From positions 1 through 43,956 of the forward strand of contig CALFLL010000068.1 in NCBI GenBank assembly GCA_937880845.1: a stretch of DNA of 43,956 nucleotides. The letters are read 5' to 3'. Under the pieces are notes generated by a model. It saw nothing but the letters and a program-made list of their open reading frames with translations. It was not told where the DNA came from and ran no database searches. Positions within the stretch are counted from its first letter, which is position 1, and every line of letters starts with the position of its first letter. This DNA comes from an uncultured Drancourtella sp. (GTDB lineage Bacteria > Bacillota > Clostridia > Lachnospirales > Lachnospiraceae). Position numbers and translations under genes: made by a program. Shown in pieces: positions 32,241 through 41,061 of the stretch.

Positions 32241-34166
32241 TTATTCCTGAGTTTTAATTTCTCGTTTGATCCTCTGAGCAATTTCCGCTTTAATTTCATC
32301 CATAAACTGACCTAATTCTTTTTGTCCTTCATCACCGGCAAATCTGCTTCTTACAGATACAAGGTTTTCTTCTTCTTCTTTTGCTCCTACAACTAACATA
32401 TACGGAATTTTCTGCATCTGTGCTTCTCGGATCTTATATCCGATTTTTTCTGCTCTTGTATCGATTTCCGCACGGATTCCGGCATTCTTTAATGCTTCAA
32501 ATACTTTCTGTCCATATTCCAGATGTTTATCAGAAATCGGAAGTACTTTTACCTGAACCGGTGCAAGCCATGTCGGGAATGCACCTGCGAAATGTTCGAT
32601 CAGGATACCGATGAAACGTTCGATAGAACCAAATACTACGCGGTGGATCATGATCGGACGGTGCTTTTCGCCATCCGCTCCTGTATACTCCAGTTCAAAA
32701 CGAAGCGGAAGCTGGAAGTCAAGCTGGATCGTACCGCACTGCCATGTACGTCCAAGAGAATCTTCCAGATGGAAGTCAATCTTCGGCCCGTAAAATGCTC
32801 CGTCTCCTTCATTAACAACATAATCAAGTCCAAGTGATTCTAATGCATCACGAAGGGCGTCTGTCGCCATATTCCAGTCTTCGTCACTTCCCATGCTGTC
32901 TTCCGGACGTGTGGATAATTCCACATGGTATTTAAATCCAAACAGTCTGTAAACATCATCAATCAACTGTGCAACACCTTTGATCTCATCTTTAATCTGT
33001 TCCGGAGTCATGAAAATATGTGCATCATCCTGTGTAAAGCAGCGCACTCTCATCAGTCCGTGCATCTGTCCCGATTTTTCATGACGGTGTACGATTCCCA
33101 GTTCTCCCATACGAAGCGGAAGATCACGATAAGAACGTGGTTCTGACTGATATACTAAAATACCGCCCGGACAGTTCATAGGTTTGATTGCAAAATCCTG
33201 CTCATCAATCACTGTTGTGTACATATTTTCTTTATAATGATCCCAGTGACCACTTGTTTCCCAAAGATGTCTGCTCATCATGATTGGTGTAGAAATTTCC
33301 ACATATCCGTTCTTTGTATGGATTTCTCTCCAATACTCCAGAAGTGCATTTTTTAATGCCATTCCCTTCGGAAGGAAGAACGGGAATCCCGGTCCTTCTT
33401 CTCTCATCATAAACAGTCCCAGTTCTTTTCCCAGTTTTCTGTGGTCTCTCTTCTTTGCTTCTTCCAGCATTTCCAGATATTCTTCCAGATCAGCCTTTTT
33501 TGTAAAGGATGTTCCGTAAATTCTTGTGAGCATTTTGTTTTTCTCATTTCCTCTCCAATATGCTCCTGCAAGACTTGTCAGTTTAAATGCTTTTACCGCT
33601 TTTGTGTTCATAAGGTGCGGTCCTGCACAAAGATCTGTGAACTCTCCTTGTTTATAAAAACTGATCACTGCATCTTCCGGAAGATCTTCAATCAGTTCCA
33701 CTTTATATGGTTCTTCCTTTTCTTTCATAAAGTCAATGGCTTCTTTCCTAGGAAGCGTGAAGCTTTCGATCGGAAGAGCTTCTTTTACGATCTTTTTCAT
33801 TTCTTTTTCAATTTTTTCCAGATCTTCTGTTGTAAACGGTGTCTCTCTGTCTACATCATAGTAAAATCCGTCCGCAACCGCAGGTCCGATGGCAAGTTTT
33901 GTTTCCGGATACAGACGCTTTACTGCCTGAGCCAGGATATGGGAAGATGTATGGCGGAAAGTATCTTTTCCTCCTTCATCCTGGAATGTCAAAATATTTA
34001 ATTCACAATCTTCGGAAAGTTCTGTTCTTAAATCCACTACTTCTCCGTTTACTTCTCCTGCCATTGCCACTCTTGCAAGACCTTCACTAATGTCAGCTGC
34101 AATTTCAATGACGGATTTGCTTTCTGAGTATTCCTTTACGGAACCATCTTTTAATGTAATCTTCAT
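32241..34166 (-). CDS. thrS: Threonyl-tRNA synthetase
   Basis: Charges tRNA-Thr. The 641-residue product has the full bacterial domain set: TGS (about 1-60), the editing domain with HTSSHILAQAVKRL near 71-84, the class II core with RVRCFTQDDAHIF (motif 2) and GSIERFIGILIEHF (motif 3), and the C-terminal anticodon-binding domain from about 540. Zinc ligands fit the MNCPGG cysteine and later histidines. AAAGGAG precedes the ATG. Expression is controlled by a T-box leader upstream. Confidence 0.98.
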   Translation of the reverse strand: MKITLKDGSVKEYSESKSVIEIAADISEGLARVAMAGEVNGEVVDLRTELSEDCELNILTFQDEGGKDTFRHTSSHILAQAVKRLYPETKLAIGPAVADGFYYDVDRETPFTTEDLEKIEKEMKKIVKEALPIESFTLPRKEAIDFMKEKEEPYKVELIEDLPEDAVISFYKQGEFTDLCAGPHLMNTKAVKAFKLTSLAGAYWRGNEKNKMLTRIYGTSFTKKADLEEYLEMLEEAKKRDHRKLGKELGLFMMREEGPGFPFFLPKGMALKNALLEYWREIHTKNGYVEISTPIMMSRHLWETSGHWDHYKENMYTTVIDEQDFAIKPMNCPGGILVYQSEPRSYRDLPLRMGELGIVHRHEKSGQMHGLMRVRCFTQDDAHIFMTPEQIKDEIKGVAQLIDDVYRLFGFKYHVELSTRPEDSMGSDEDWNMATDALRDALESLGLDYVVNEGDGAFYGPKIDFHLEDSLGRTWQCGTIQLDFQLPLRFELEYTGADGEKHRPIMIHRVVFGSIERFIGILIEHFAGAFPTWLAPVQVKVLPISDKHLEYGQKVFEALKNAGIRAEIDTRAEKIGYKIREAQMQKIPYMLVVGAKEEEENLVSVRSRFAGDEGQKELGQFMDEIKAEIAQRIKREIKTQE

Positions 34167-34231
34167 CTTTTTTCTCCTTTTCTATCATAGTTTCTTTTTT
34201 TACATCAATACATACATTTTTTTGCCATATG

Positions 34232-34497
34232 ACAAAAAAAATCCCTTGCAGCATTTATGCTGCAAGGGACGAGTCTCCATAACCCGCGGTTCCACCCCGC
34301 TTATATGACACAATATCTGATATACTGTTTCATATCGCTTCTTTGAATGATAACGGTATTATACCGGACGGTTTTGCCGTCACTCAGAGGTAGTCTTCAG
34401 ATGGTTTTCGATAAGAGGCTTCCAGCCATGACCTCTCTCTCTGTATCTTCCTGCACATCCTACTCGTCTCGTCTACGCATTTTCTTCATCTGTTATA
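34232..34497 (-). promoter_or_regulatory. Threonine T-box riboswitch of thrS
   Basis: The minus strand carries the invariant T-box GGTGGAACCGCGGGTT (34281-34296), ahead of a terminator of TCCCTTGCAGCAT-type arms (34242-34269) followed by eight T. Upstream, the stem I region has an AGTA motif paired with a GAAGACTACC stretch (34389-34398); ACT and ACC are both threonine codons, in phase, so the specifier fits thrS either way. Uncharged tRNA-Thr would stabilise the antiterminator and allow thrS transcription. Confidence 0.93.
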
Positions 34498-34503
34498 TTT
34501 TTC

Positions 34504-34532
34504 ATTATATACACTGATTTTTTATTTGTCAA
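34504..34532 (-). promoter_or_regulatory. Promoter of the T-box-thrS unit
   Basis: Perfect TTGACA (34527-34532), 17-base spacer, perfect TATAAT (34504-34509). The -35 lies inside the last codons of the upstream ydcF-like gene. Confidence 0.85.
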
Positions 34533-35259
34533 TGCCTCTCCAATGCCTTTGTAAGACAAGCATAAGAATAGCTGTTGCTTCTCTCAACAGATAATTAGGA
34601 AGTAACATCGGCTCTGATTTTGCCGTAACCGGATATAGATGCCTGTATCCTTCTTCTCTTCCGATCAAACAGGATCGATACATATGAAAACTATTGGTTA
34701 CAATCCCTATTTTTTTCTCCCGAAGTCCTGTTATTTTTTCGGCCGAAAATCTGAGATTTTGTCTTGTAGAGCAGGAACAATCTTCCAAAATAATCCGCTC
34801 CGGTTCAATGCCCTGCTCCGTCAGATAGGCTTTCATTGCCTCCGCTTCTGAAATATCTTCTCCTTTTCCCTGACCGCCCGATACAATCACACGAATCTTA
34901 TCATGTTTCTTTAGATAGACACATGCCCTTTTCAGTCTGAGAGCCAAAGAAACCGTAATTCTCCTGTGATCTACTTTTGCCCCTAGCACGATCAGATAAT
35001 CCAAATCTTGCGGGGCTTTTCTTCTAATGACCGGCACCATACAACATAATACAAAAAAAACGGCAGCACAGGCAATCAGTCCTGTTACTGCCGTTACTGT
35101 TCTGATCGGAATCGGTATATACATTTCTCCCCAGTCAAAACCAATACACAAAAGTCCAAGAATCGGCCATATGCGGGAAAATGTAGAATTCCATCTTCTT
35201 ACATAAAGACAGATACAAAGATAATATACAAAAAATAAAATACCGATTACTGTCAACAT
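34522..35259 (-). CDS. YdcF/ElyC-family membrane protein (DUF218)
   Basis: The 245-residue product starts with two or three membrane spans (about 1-18, 28-45, 52-80) followed by a DUF218 domain: DLDYLIVLGAKVD near 86-98, VIVSGGQGKGEDISEAEAM near 123-141 and STRQNLRFSAE near 165-175. E. coli relatives (ElyC, SanA) affect envelope integrity and vancomycin sensitivity, so an envelope role is likely but unproven. The ATG follows the SEC-C gene stop by 2 bases and has only a weak AGGA close by, suggesting coupled translation. Its 3' end holds the thrS promoter. Confidence 0.83.
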   Translation of the reverse strand: MLTVIGILFFVYYLCICLYVRRWNSTFSRIWPILGLLCIGFDWGEMYIPIPIRTVTAVTGLIACAAVFFVLCCMVPVIRRKAPQDLDYLIVLGAKVDHRRITVSLALRLKRACVYLKKHDKIRVIVSGGQGKGEDISEAEAMKAYLTEQGIEPERIILEDCSCSTRQNLRFSAEKITGLREKKIGIVTNSFHMYRSCLIGREEGYRHLYPVTAKSEPMLLPNYLLREATAILMLVLQRHWRGIDK

Positions 35260-35261
35260 TC

Positions 35262-35768
35262 CTATTTACCGCAACAATATTTATATTTCTTACCGCTTCC
35301 ACATGGGCACGGATCATTTCTTCCTACTTTTTTTCCTTCTCTTACATAAGTATGCATTTTCTTTGCTTCTTTGTAGAGAGCTTTCTGCTGTTCTTCTGAT
35401 AAAAGGATATTCCACTGTGGGAGTCCATAAAGCCAGTCAGCCTTTGCATCTACCATATTTTTGTAGAGTTTTTCTTTATCAAAAATCAATGTAACTTCTG
35501 TATTTTCGTCCATTGTTTCAATCGGATTTTCTTTTACAAGGCTTTCGTTGATACCATCAAGGAAACCTACCATCGTCATTACTTCAACTTCGTATTTTTC
35601 TGCTAATTCTTTTACTGTGCCTTTTACTTTTTCATCCGGATTTGAAAGAAGTTTTTCGTAAATTTCTTTTTCAATCTGAAAATATCTTCCCCAGAATGTT
35701 TCCAGCTGTTCTTTTGTCATTTCTCTGGAATAAGCCGTTTCTCTCCATTGTTCTAATAACGTACTCAT
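35262..35768 (-). CDS. SEC-C metal-binding domain protein
   Basis: A 168-residue acidic protein that ends in a clear SEC-C zinc motif, NDPCPCGSGKKYKYCCG, as found at the C-terminus of SecA. The first 140 residues are mostly helical and charged; I recognise no enzyme domain. It is not SecA itself. The start at 35768 has AAAGGAG 9 bases upstream, preferred over an earlier ATG that precedes the ribosome site. It heads a two-gene unit with the ydcF-like gene. Function unknown; SEC-C tails often bind zinc and mediate protein contacts. Confidence 0.85.
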   Translation of the reverse strand: MSTLLEQWRETAYSREMTKEQLETFWGRYFQIEKEIYEKLLSNPDEKVKGTVKELAEKYEVEVMTMVGFLDGINESLVKENPIETMDENTEVTLIFDKEKLYKNMVDAKADWLYGLPQWNILLSEEQQKALYKEAKKMHTYVREGKKVGRNDPCPCGSGKKYKYCCGK

Positions 35769-35830
35769 ATCTGAATTCTCCTTTGATTTAAAATTTTTCA
35801 TCATATTTTAATCATATCTTACGTTATTAC

Positions 35831-35859
35831 ATTATATAACAGCAGTCTTTATAATGCAA
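35831..35859 (-). promoter_or_regulatory. Promoter of the SEC-C/ydcF-like unit
   Basis: TTGCAT (35854-35859), 17-base spacer, perfect TATAAT (35831-35836) on the minus strand, about 65 bases before the SEC-C start. The -35 overlaps the end of a small upstream frame. Confidence 0.65.
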
Positions 35860-35956
35860 GAAAAACTCTATAACCGCCCTTTCCAAGCTTCCCTTGTATC
35901 ATATCTCCTCCGAAACGGCAAGTACCATTCGGACCGGCAAATTCTTGTAAAACCAT
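35849..35956 (-). CDS. Possible 35-residue peptide or gene remnant
   Basis: A short minus-strand frame, beginning MVLQEFAGPNGTCRFGGD and ending GGYRVFLAL, fills part of the spacer between the MFS and SEC-C genes. It stays open about ten codons upstream of the ATG (KIEKTGSKK). Codon choice resembles neighbouring genes. There is only a weak GGAAG ahead of the ATG, and no promoter of its own; the MFS terminator lies just upstream. It could be a real small protein, a relic of a longer gene, or chance. I recognise no family. Confidence 0.3.
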   Translation of the reverse strand: MVLQEFAGPNGTCRFGGDMIQGKLGKGGYRVFLAL

Positions 35957-36002
35957 CTTTTTACTTCCGGTTTTCTCTATTTTATCATTTCAAGCCATAA
36001 AA

Positions 36003-36046
36003 CAAAAATCTGCTGCCAATCTTCATATAATTGACAGCAGATTTTT
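36003..36046 (-). terminator. Intrinsic terminator after the MFS gene
   Basis: On the minus strand AAAATCTGCTGTCAAT pairs with ATTGGCAGCAGATTTTT; the structure starts 4 bases after the MFS stop. Confidence 0.85.
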
Positions 36047-36049
36047 AGA

Positions 36050-37300
36050 TTATGCTTTTACCATTTTTTCTTTCAAATTTTTTGCATTACACAGTAAAAA
36101 GAAAATTGTTCCTACAAGCAGCAAACCTGCTCCGATATAGAATCCCAGTTCTCCTGAACCTGTCGCATCTATAATGGAACCGGTCAGTGCCGGAGCGATT
36201 ACAGAAGAAGACATTCCGAAGAAGTTAAATACACCCAGTGTTGTTGCCACGTTTCTGGAATCTGCTCTGTCAGAAACATAAGAAATCAGCACCGGATCAA
36301 CCGCCATTTTTCCGAAAAATCCATAAAGCAGAAGAACCATGGATAACAATCCTGCATTCGGAACAAGCATGGAGATTGCAACAAGTACAAACGCTGTTGC
36401 TTCCAATCCTACGATGATCACCGCTTTATGCTTACGCTTTTTATCAGACAGATGTGCAAAATACAAACCACCCGGTACTGCTGTTACGGAAATCATGGAA
36501 ACTACAAGTCCTACAAGCCCACCCGTAATTCCTCTTTCTGATTCCAAAAATGACGGAAGCCATGTAACAATCAGATAGTAAGCATAACATGTTGTAAAGT
36601 ACAGTAAATAGCAAGATAACAATTTTAAACTGAAAAGATGACTTTTATTTCCTTTTTCTGTTTTCTTTTCAACATTTTCGGCTACTTTTTGTTCTTTACC
36701 GGCTGCTTTCTTTTCTGCCATATTATCTTTAATGGCAATACCAAACCAAATTGTAAGTAAAATGATCAGGACTGCAGAAATACATACCATTGCCTGCCAT
36801 GGAAGATTCAACTGTTTTACAATAAAACTTGATCCTGTCATACCGAGAATCATACCAAGTGCAGATCCACTGTTTACGATTGCTGTTCCGATACCTTTTT
36901 TCTCCGGCGGTACATGCTGTGCGGTTAAAGAAAAGGCTGCTCCATAATAAGTACCACACCCTATACCGGCCAGCACACTTCCCACGTAGATTGCTGTCAG
37001 ACTCTGTCCCGAAGCAACACTAAATGTACCAATCGCAAAAATAATGAATCCCGGGATCAGTACCCTTTTCTGACCGAACCGGTCAACCAAAAATCCGGAT
37101 GGTATCTGCAACGCTGTGTACCCAAAGAAATAACAGCTTGAAATAAGCCCCATGGCTGCATTTGTCTGGGTCCCTATTGTCTGCTGGATTTCGCCATATA
37201 CCGGTGAAAGCATGGAACGGTATATCCAGATGACAACCCATCCTAAACAAAATGTAAAAACTATGGTTTTCCAATAGTTTTTGTTCAGATTTTTTGTCAT
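36050..37300 (-). CDS. Major facilitator superfamily transporter (anion:cation symporter-like)
   Basis: A 416-residue secondary transporter with 12 predicted spans in two halves and a charged cytoplasmic loop (about 200-225). GFLVDRFGQKRV near 68-79 is the MFS loop 2-3 motif, with the second-half counterpart HLSDKKRKHKA near 278-288. The overall sequence resembles the ACS family (sugar acid, phthalate and hexuronate carriers). GGAGG precedes the ATG. It is a single-gene unit, and neighbours give no hint of substrate. Confidence 0.88.
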   Translation of the reverse strand: MTKNLNKNYWKTIVFTFCLGWVVIWIYRSMLSPVYGEIQQTIGTQTNAAMGLISSCYFFGYTALQIPSGFLVDRFGQKRVLIPGFIIFAIGTFSVASGQSLTAIYVGSVLAGIGCGTYYGAAFSLTAQHVPPEKKGIGTAIVNSGSALGMILGMTGSSFIVKQLNLPWQAMVCISAVLIILLTIWFGIAIKDNMAEKKAAGKEQKVAENVEKKTEKGNKSHLFSLKLLSCYLLYFTTCYAYYLIVTWLPSFLESERGITGGLVGLVVSMISVTAVPGGLYFAHLSDKKRKHKAVIIVGLEATAFVLVAISMLVPNAGLLSMVLLLYGFFGKMAVDPVLISYVSDRADSRNVATTLGVFNFFGMSSSVIAPALTGSIIDATGSGELGFYIGAGLLLVGTIFFLLCNAKNLKEKMVKA

Positions 37301-37435
37301 GATTTTCCTCCTTGATCGTATCGTAAGATAATTTTTCTCATGTTTCTATAATACTGATTTTACTTCCTTTTTTCATTATCCGTTTTTTCTAATTTTTTTC
37401 TTTTTTTTTGTCCATTCTAAACAATTTTTTTAACA

Positions 37436-37464
37436 TTGAATTTTGCTCTGTTTTTATATATAAT
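37436..37464 (+). promoter_or_regulatory. Promoter of the small membrane protein gene
   Basis: TTGAAT (37436-37441), 17-base spacer, perfect TATAAT (37459-37464), about 30 bases before the start codon. Confidence 0.7.
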
Positions 37465-37495
37465 GGATTCATGTCAAAAATACAGGAGGTTACAC

Positions 37496-37705
37496 ATGAA
37501 AAAACGAAAAAGAATTCTTGCTCTTATCGGTGTGATTTTACTCATTTCCATGTATCTGTGTACGTTGATTTTTGCCGTACTTGATTTTCCCGGATCCGAT
37601 GGCCTTTTTAAACTATCCGTGGCCTGTACGATTCTCATTCCGGTACTTCTCTATGCTTATACCTTAATTTACCGCCTTTCAAACAAAAATGACGATTCAA
37701 AGTAA
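37496..37705 (+). CDS. Small hypothetical membrane protein, two spans
   Basis: A 69-residue protein with a basic start (MKKRKR), a first membrane span near 8-27, a short loop (DFPGSDG) and a second span near 37-58, then a charged tail. The ATG at 37496 has AGGAGG 8 bases upstream; a longer frame starting at 37436 lies on the -35 box and can be excluded. Own promoter and terminator indicate a single-gene unit. No recognised family. Similar two-span proteins in Clostridia are of unknown function. Confidence 0.75.
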   Translation: MKKRKRILALIGVILLISMYLCTLIFAVLDFPGSDGLFKLSVACTILIPVLLYAYTLIYRLSNKNDDSK

Positions 37706-37855
37706 AAAGAAACAAACAGGCCATGGCATGTGCCTGTTTTTGGTTTTCCCGAATGAATCTATCTCTTCACATTTCTGTTTTTTTCTCTTTATAAGATATT
37801 CTTCTATTGAAATCGCTTCCATCTTTCTGCCTGTCAGTTTCTCATTTTTTTCCAT
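37697..37855 (-). CDS. Possible small hypothetical protein (52 residues)
   Basis: A charged minus-strand frame starting MEKNEKLTGRKMEAIS, with AAGGAGG about 11 bases before the ATG and a TATAAT-like box a little further upstream without a good -35. Its last codons run through the terminator hairpin and slightly into the end of the convergent small membrane gene. The good ribosome site argues for expression; composition is low complexity and no family is recognised. Confidence 0.4.
   Translation of the reverse strand: MEKNEKLTGRKMEAISIEEYLIKRKKQKCEEIDSFGKTKNRHMPWPVCFFLL
37715..37741. terminator. Terminator after the small membrane protein gene (possibly bidirectional)
   Basis: AACAGGC (37715-37721) pairs with GCCTGTT (37732-37738), followed by a T run on the plus strand. 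The minus-strand reading also ends in a T-rich stretch, so it may serve the opposing small frame too. Confidence 0.6.
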
Positions 37856-37998
37856 AAATAAAATTCCCTCCTTTTTCGGCAACAGTATTATATGATCCTT
37901 TTTCTTTCTTTATGACTATGACTGTTCCTTTTTTGTATTTTATACTTTTTCTCCCGACAGCAAACTGGCAGTCACCAATGAAGTTTCTTTCAATATTA

Positions 37999-38028
37999 AA
38001 AAACGCAGGTGTTTCCACCCGCGTTTTT
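37999..38028 (-). terminator. Intrinsic terminator after purA
   Basis: On the minus strand AAAACGCGGGTG pairs with CACCTGCGTTTT (one bulge) and is followed by T residues. The 38038-37883 spacer holds nothing else that I recognise. Confidence 0.75.
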
Positions 38029-38038
38029 AATATGCATT

Positions 38039-39313
38039 TTATCTGTAAATAATATCTTCTCTTCCCGGTCCATTGGAAATCAAAGTAATCGGATAACCGA
38101 TTTTTTCTTCCACAAATTCAATGTATTTGCGGCAGTTTTCCGGTAAATCTTCATATTTTTTAATACCTCTGATGTCGCATTTCCATCCCGGAAGTTTTTC
38201 AATTACCGGTTTTGCTCTTTCCAGCAAATAAGTCGGCGGGAATTCTGTTGTGATTTCTCCGTCAATATCATATGCTACACAAACCGGAATCTCATCCAGA
38301 TATCCAAGTACATCCAATACTGTAAAGGCAACGTCTGTTGTTCCCTGCATACGGCATCCATACTTGGATGCAACTACATCAAACCATCCCATTCTTCTTG
38401 GACGTCCTGTTGTTGCACCATATTCTCCGCCGTCTCCTCCTCTGCGTCTGAGTTCGTCTGCCTCTTCACCGAAAATTTCGCTTACAAAAGCTCCTGCTCC
38501 TACCGCACTGGAGTACGCCTTACATACCGTCACGATCTGTTTAATCTCGTATGGCGGGATTCCTGCTCCGATCGCACCGTATGCTGCAAGTGTGGAAGAA
38601 GATGTCACCATCGGATAAATTCCATGATCCGGATCCTTTAATGTACCAAGCTGTCCTTCCAGAAGAATTTCCTTTCCTTCTTTTAATGCATTATGAAGGA
38701 ATAAAGAAACATCGCATACATATGGTTCAATCATTCTCTTATATTCCATTAATTCTTCAAATAAGTCGTCCGGATTGAGCAACGGCTTATGATATAAATG
38801 TTCAAGAAGCACATTCTTTTGCTCTGCAATACGTACTACTTTTTCTCTCAGCAATTCTTCATCAAACAGTTCGCTTACCTGGAATCCTACCTTTGCGTAC
38901 TTGTCTGAATAGAACGGAGCAATACCTGACTTTGTAGAACCGAAAGATTTCTTTCCAAGTCTTTCTTCTTCATACTGGTCAAACAATTTATGATAAGACA
39001 TCACCATCTGAGCACGGTTAGAAACTTTAATCTTTGGTGCCGGTACATTTCTGTCTACAATAGACTGAATCTCCTTTATTAAAACCGGAACGTCTAATGC
39101 AACGCCATTTCCGATAACACTTGTTGTATGATCATAGAATACACCGGATGGTAGTGTATGAAGTGCAAACTTTCCGTATTCATTGATAATTGTATGTCCG
39201 GCATTTGCCCCTCCTTGAAAACGGATGATAATATCCGCTTTTTCTGCAAGCATATCCGTAATCTTACCTTTTCCTTCGTCTCCCCAGTTAGCACCTACTA
39301 CTGCTTTAACCAT
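38039..39313 (-). CDS. purA: Adenylosuccinate synthetase
   Basis: Joins IMP and aspartate with GTP, the first committed step to AMP. The 424-residue product has the GTP loop GANWGDEGKGK near 7-17, the catalytic GANAGHTI near 35-42, GSTKSGIAP near 127-135 and QLGTLKDPDHGIYPMVTSS near 223-241. It is slightly shorter and more divergent than the E. coli enzyme, a form common in Clostridia. AGGAGG precedes the ATG. It has its own promoter and terminator; purB is not adjacent. Confidence 0.95.
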   Translation of the reverse strand: MVKAVVGANWGDEGKGKITDMLAEKADIIIRFQGGANAGHTIINEYGKFALHTLPSGVFYDHTTSVIGNGVALDVPVLIKEIQSIVDRNVPAPKIKVSNRAQMVMSYHKLFDQYEEERLGKKSFGSTKSGIAPFYSDKYAKVGFQVSELFDEELLREKVVRIAEQKNVLLEHLYHKPLLNPDDLFEELMEYKRMIEPYVCDVSLFLHNALKEGKEILLEGQLGTLKDPDHGIYPMVTSSSTLAAYGAIGAGIPPYEIKQIVTVCKAYSSAVGAGAFVSEIFGEEADELRRRGGDGGEYGATTGRPRRMGWFDVVASKYGCRMQGTTDVAFTVLDVLGYLDEIPVCVAYDIDGEITTEFPPTYLLERAKPVIEKLPGWKCDIRGIKKYEDLPENCRKYIEFVEEKIGYPITLISNGPGREDIIYR

Positions 39314-39357
39314 AACATATCCTCCTGTATGTGAATTCTTTTTTCAACCACCTATGA

Positions 39358-39386
39358 ATTATACTATATTTTTTCGGAAATGTACA
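39358..39386 (-). promoter_or_regulatory. Promoter of purA
   Basis: TGTACA (39381-39386), 17-base spacer, perfect TATAAT (39358-39363) on the minus strand, about 45 bases before the start codon. Confidence 0.55.
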
Positions 39387-39435
39387 TTTGATTTTTCAGT
39401 TTTTCCAAAAAGATTTTAAGGCCCATGTTATTACC

Positions 39436-40998
39436 TTACATAAGAGGTGCGAAAAGCCGGAGTATCTGTCCTTCGATTTTTGTTTTGATGCTTCTTTCTT
39501 TTACATCTTTCAATGTTACAAGCTGACATTTTTCCAATGTTTTTTGGAAATCGTTTTCGATATCATCAATGACTTTATTCCTATAAATAAATACTCCGTC
39601 TTCAAAATGAAGATAGAGGCTTCGATAGTCCAGATTGATTGTTCCCACGGTAGCCGTGTCATCATCCGACACAAAAATCTTTGCGTGTACAAATCCAGGG
39701 GTATATTCATAAATCTGCACACCTGCTTCGATCAATTCTTTATAATACGTTTTTGCCACTGCAAAAGCATATGGCTTATCCGGAATATGAGGCATAATGA
39801 TAATCACTTCCACACCGCTTTTTGCGACACGTGTTAATGTGGTAATCATCTCATTATCCAGAATGAGGTATGGTGTCATGATATGCACATACTCTTTGGC
39901 GTGATTTAAAATGTGGAAATAAACTTCCTCTCCCACATTTTCGTCATCATACGGATTGTCTCCGTAAGGGAGCACATATCCGAGTTCGGAATCAAATTCT
40001 TTCTTTTCCGGTTCTGCCAGATAAGCCGAATAATCTTCTGAAACCCGCCTGCCCACATTCCACATTTCCAGAAACATAATGGTAAGGCTTTTTACTGCAT
40101 CTCCCTCCAACAAGATAGCCGTATCTTTCCAATGTCCGAACCGTTCCTTTCGGTTGATGTATTCATCACCCAGATTAATTCCTCCCGTAAATCCCACTTT
40201 ACCGTCGATTACACAGATTTTTCTATGGTCACGATTGTTCTGTATCGTAGAAAGAATCGGCCGGATCGGATTAAACATCTTACACTGAATTCCTTTACTT
40301 TGCAGATATTTCGGATAATCATACGGCAAAAGAGAAATGCTGCACATTCCATCATACATGAAACGCACTTCTACTCCTTCTTCCGCTTTCTCTTCCAATA
40401 CTTTGCGAACCTCATCCCACATATAGCTTTCTTCTACAATAAAATACTCCATAAAGATGAATTTTTCTGCTTTTCTCAGTTCTCTCAATAAAGCCTCAAA
40501 CTTCGCTTCCCCAATCGGATAAAATTCCAGTCTTGTATTTCCATATGTAGGAAATCCAAGATGTTTTCCGAGATAATAGGATAAGTTTTTGTTAGAAAGG
40601 CTCTTCTGCTTCATCTCATTGATGATCACCATATCCTGTTGCATATATGGTTCTGTTTCTTTTCTCAATTCCTTAAGTCTCTTTCCGATATAACGGGTAC
40701 CTAGCTGTGTTTTTACATAAACATAAAAAAAAGTACCAAACAACGGAAGAGCCATAATACACAAAATCCATGTCATTTTAAAAGCAGGATTTCCCTTATC
40801 ATTGATGATATAAATCACAACAATGATCCCCATTACAATGAACACGCCATATAAATAGGTCCAATAATCTGCCAGTGCATAAACTCCCAGTATCATGACC
40901 GCAAGTTGGATCAATACAAACAACAAAATAATTGCCGTACGTCCATAAATCACACTGAATAATTTCTTTTGTACTTTGATTTTTTTACTATCTTTCAC
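39436..40998 (-). CDS. cls: Cardiolipin synthase (phospholipase D family)
   Basis: Condenses phosphatidylglycerol molecules to cardiolipin at the membrane. The product has two or three N-terminal spans (about 17-45, 48-67, 75-97) and two HKD motifs: HRKICVID at 258-265 and HAKIFVSD at 438-445, each followed by a glycine/serine-rich strand with NL. Start chosen: GTG at 40998, 8 bases after GAGG, giving 520 residues. An ATG 69 bases upstream opens a longer frame, but a promoter overlaps those codons and the transcript would begin after it. It stands alone. Confidence 0.92.
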   Translation of the reverse strand: MKDSKKIKVQKKLFSVIYGRTAIILLFVLIQLAVMILGVYALADYWTYLYGVFIVMGIIVVIYIINDKGNPAFKMTWILCIMALPLFGTFFYVYVKTQLGTRYIGKRLKELRKETEPYMQQDMVIINEMKQKSLSNKNLSYYLGKHLGFPTYGNTRLEFYPIGEAKFEALLRELRKAEKFIFMEYFIVEESYMWDEVRKVLEEKAEEGVEVRFMYDGMCSISLLPYDYPKYLQSKGIQCKMFNPIRPILSTIQNNRDHRKICVIDGKVGFTGGINLGDEYINRKERFGHWKDTAILLEGDAVKSLTIMFLEMWNVGRRVSEDYSAYLAEPEKKEFDSELGYVLPYGDNPYDDENVGEEVYFHILNHAKEYVHIMTPYLILDNEMITTLTRVAKSGVEVIIIMPHIPDKPYAFAVAKTYYKELIEAGVQIYEYTPGFVHAKIFVSDDDTATVGTINLDYRSLYLHFEDGVFIYRNKVIDDIENDFQKTLEKCQLVTLKDVKERSIKTKIEGQILRLFAPLM

Positions 40999-41032
40999 AT
41001 TGTTTTCCTCGGTTCTTTTTTGAATACCGTCT

Positions 41033-41061
41033 ATTTTATCATATTTTAAATTTCCTCTCAA
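41033..41061 (-). promoter_or_regulatory. Promoter of cls
   Basis: TTGAGA (41056-41061), 17-base spacer, TAAAAT (41033-41038) on the minus strand, ending about 35 bases before the GTG start. Confidence 0.65.

Noticed and set aside
33441..34001. 186-codon plus-strand frame
   Set aside because: Antisense of thrS, cysteine- and phenylalanine-rich, no ribosome site.
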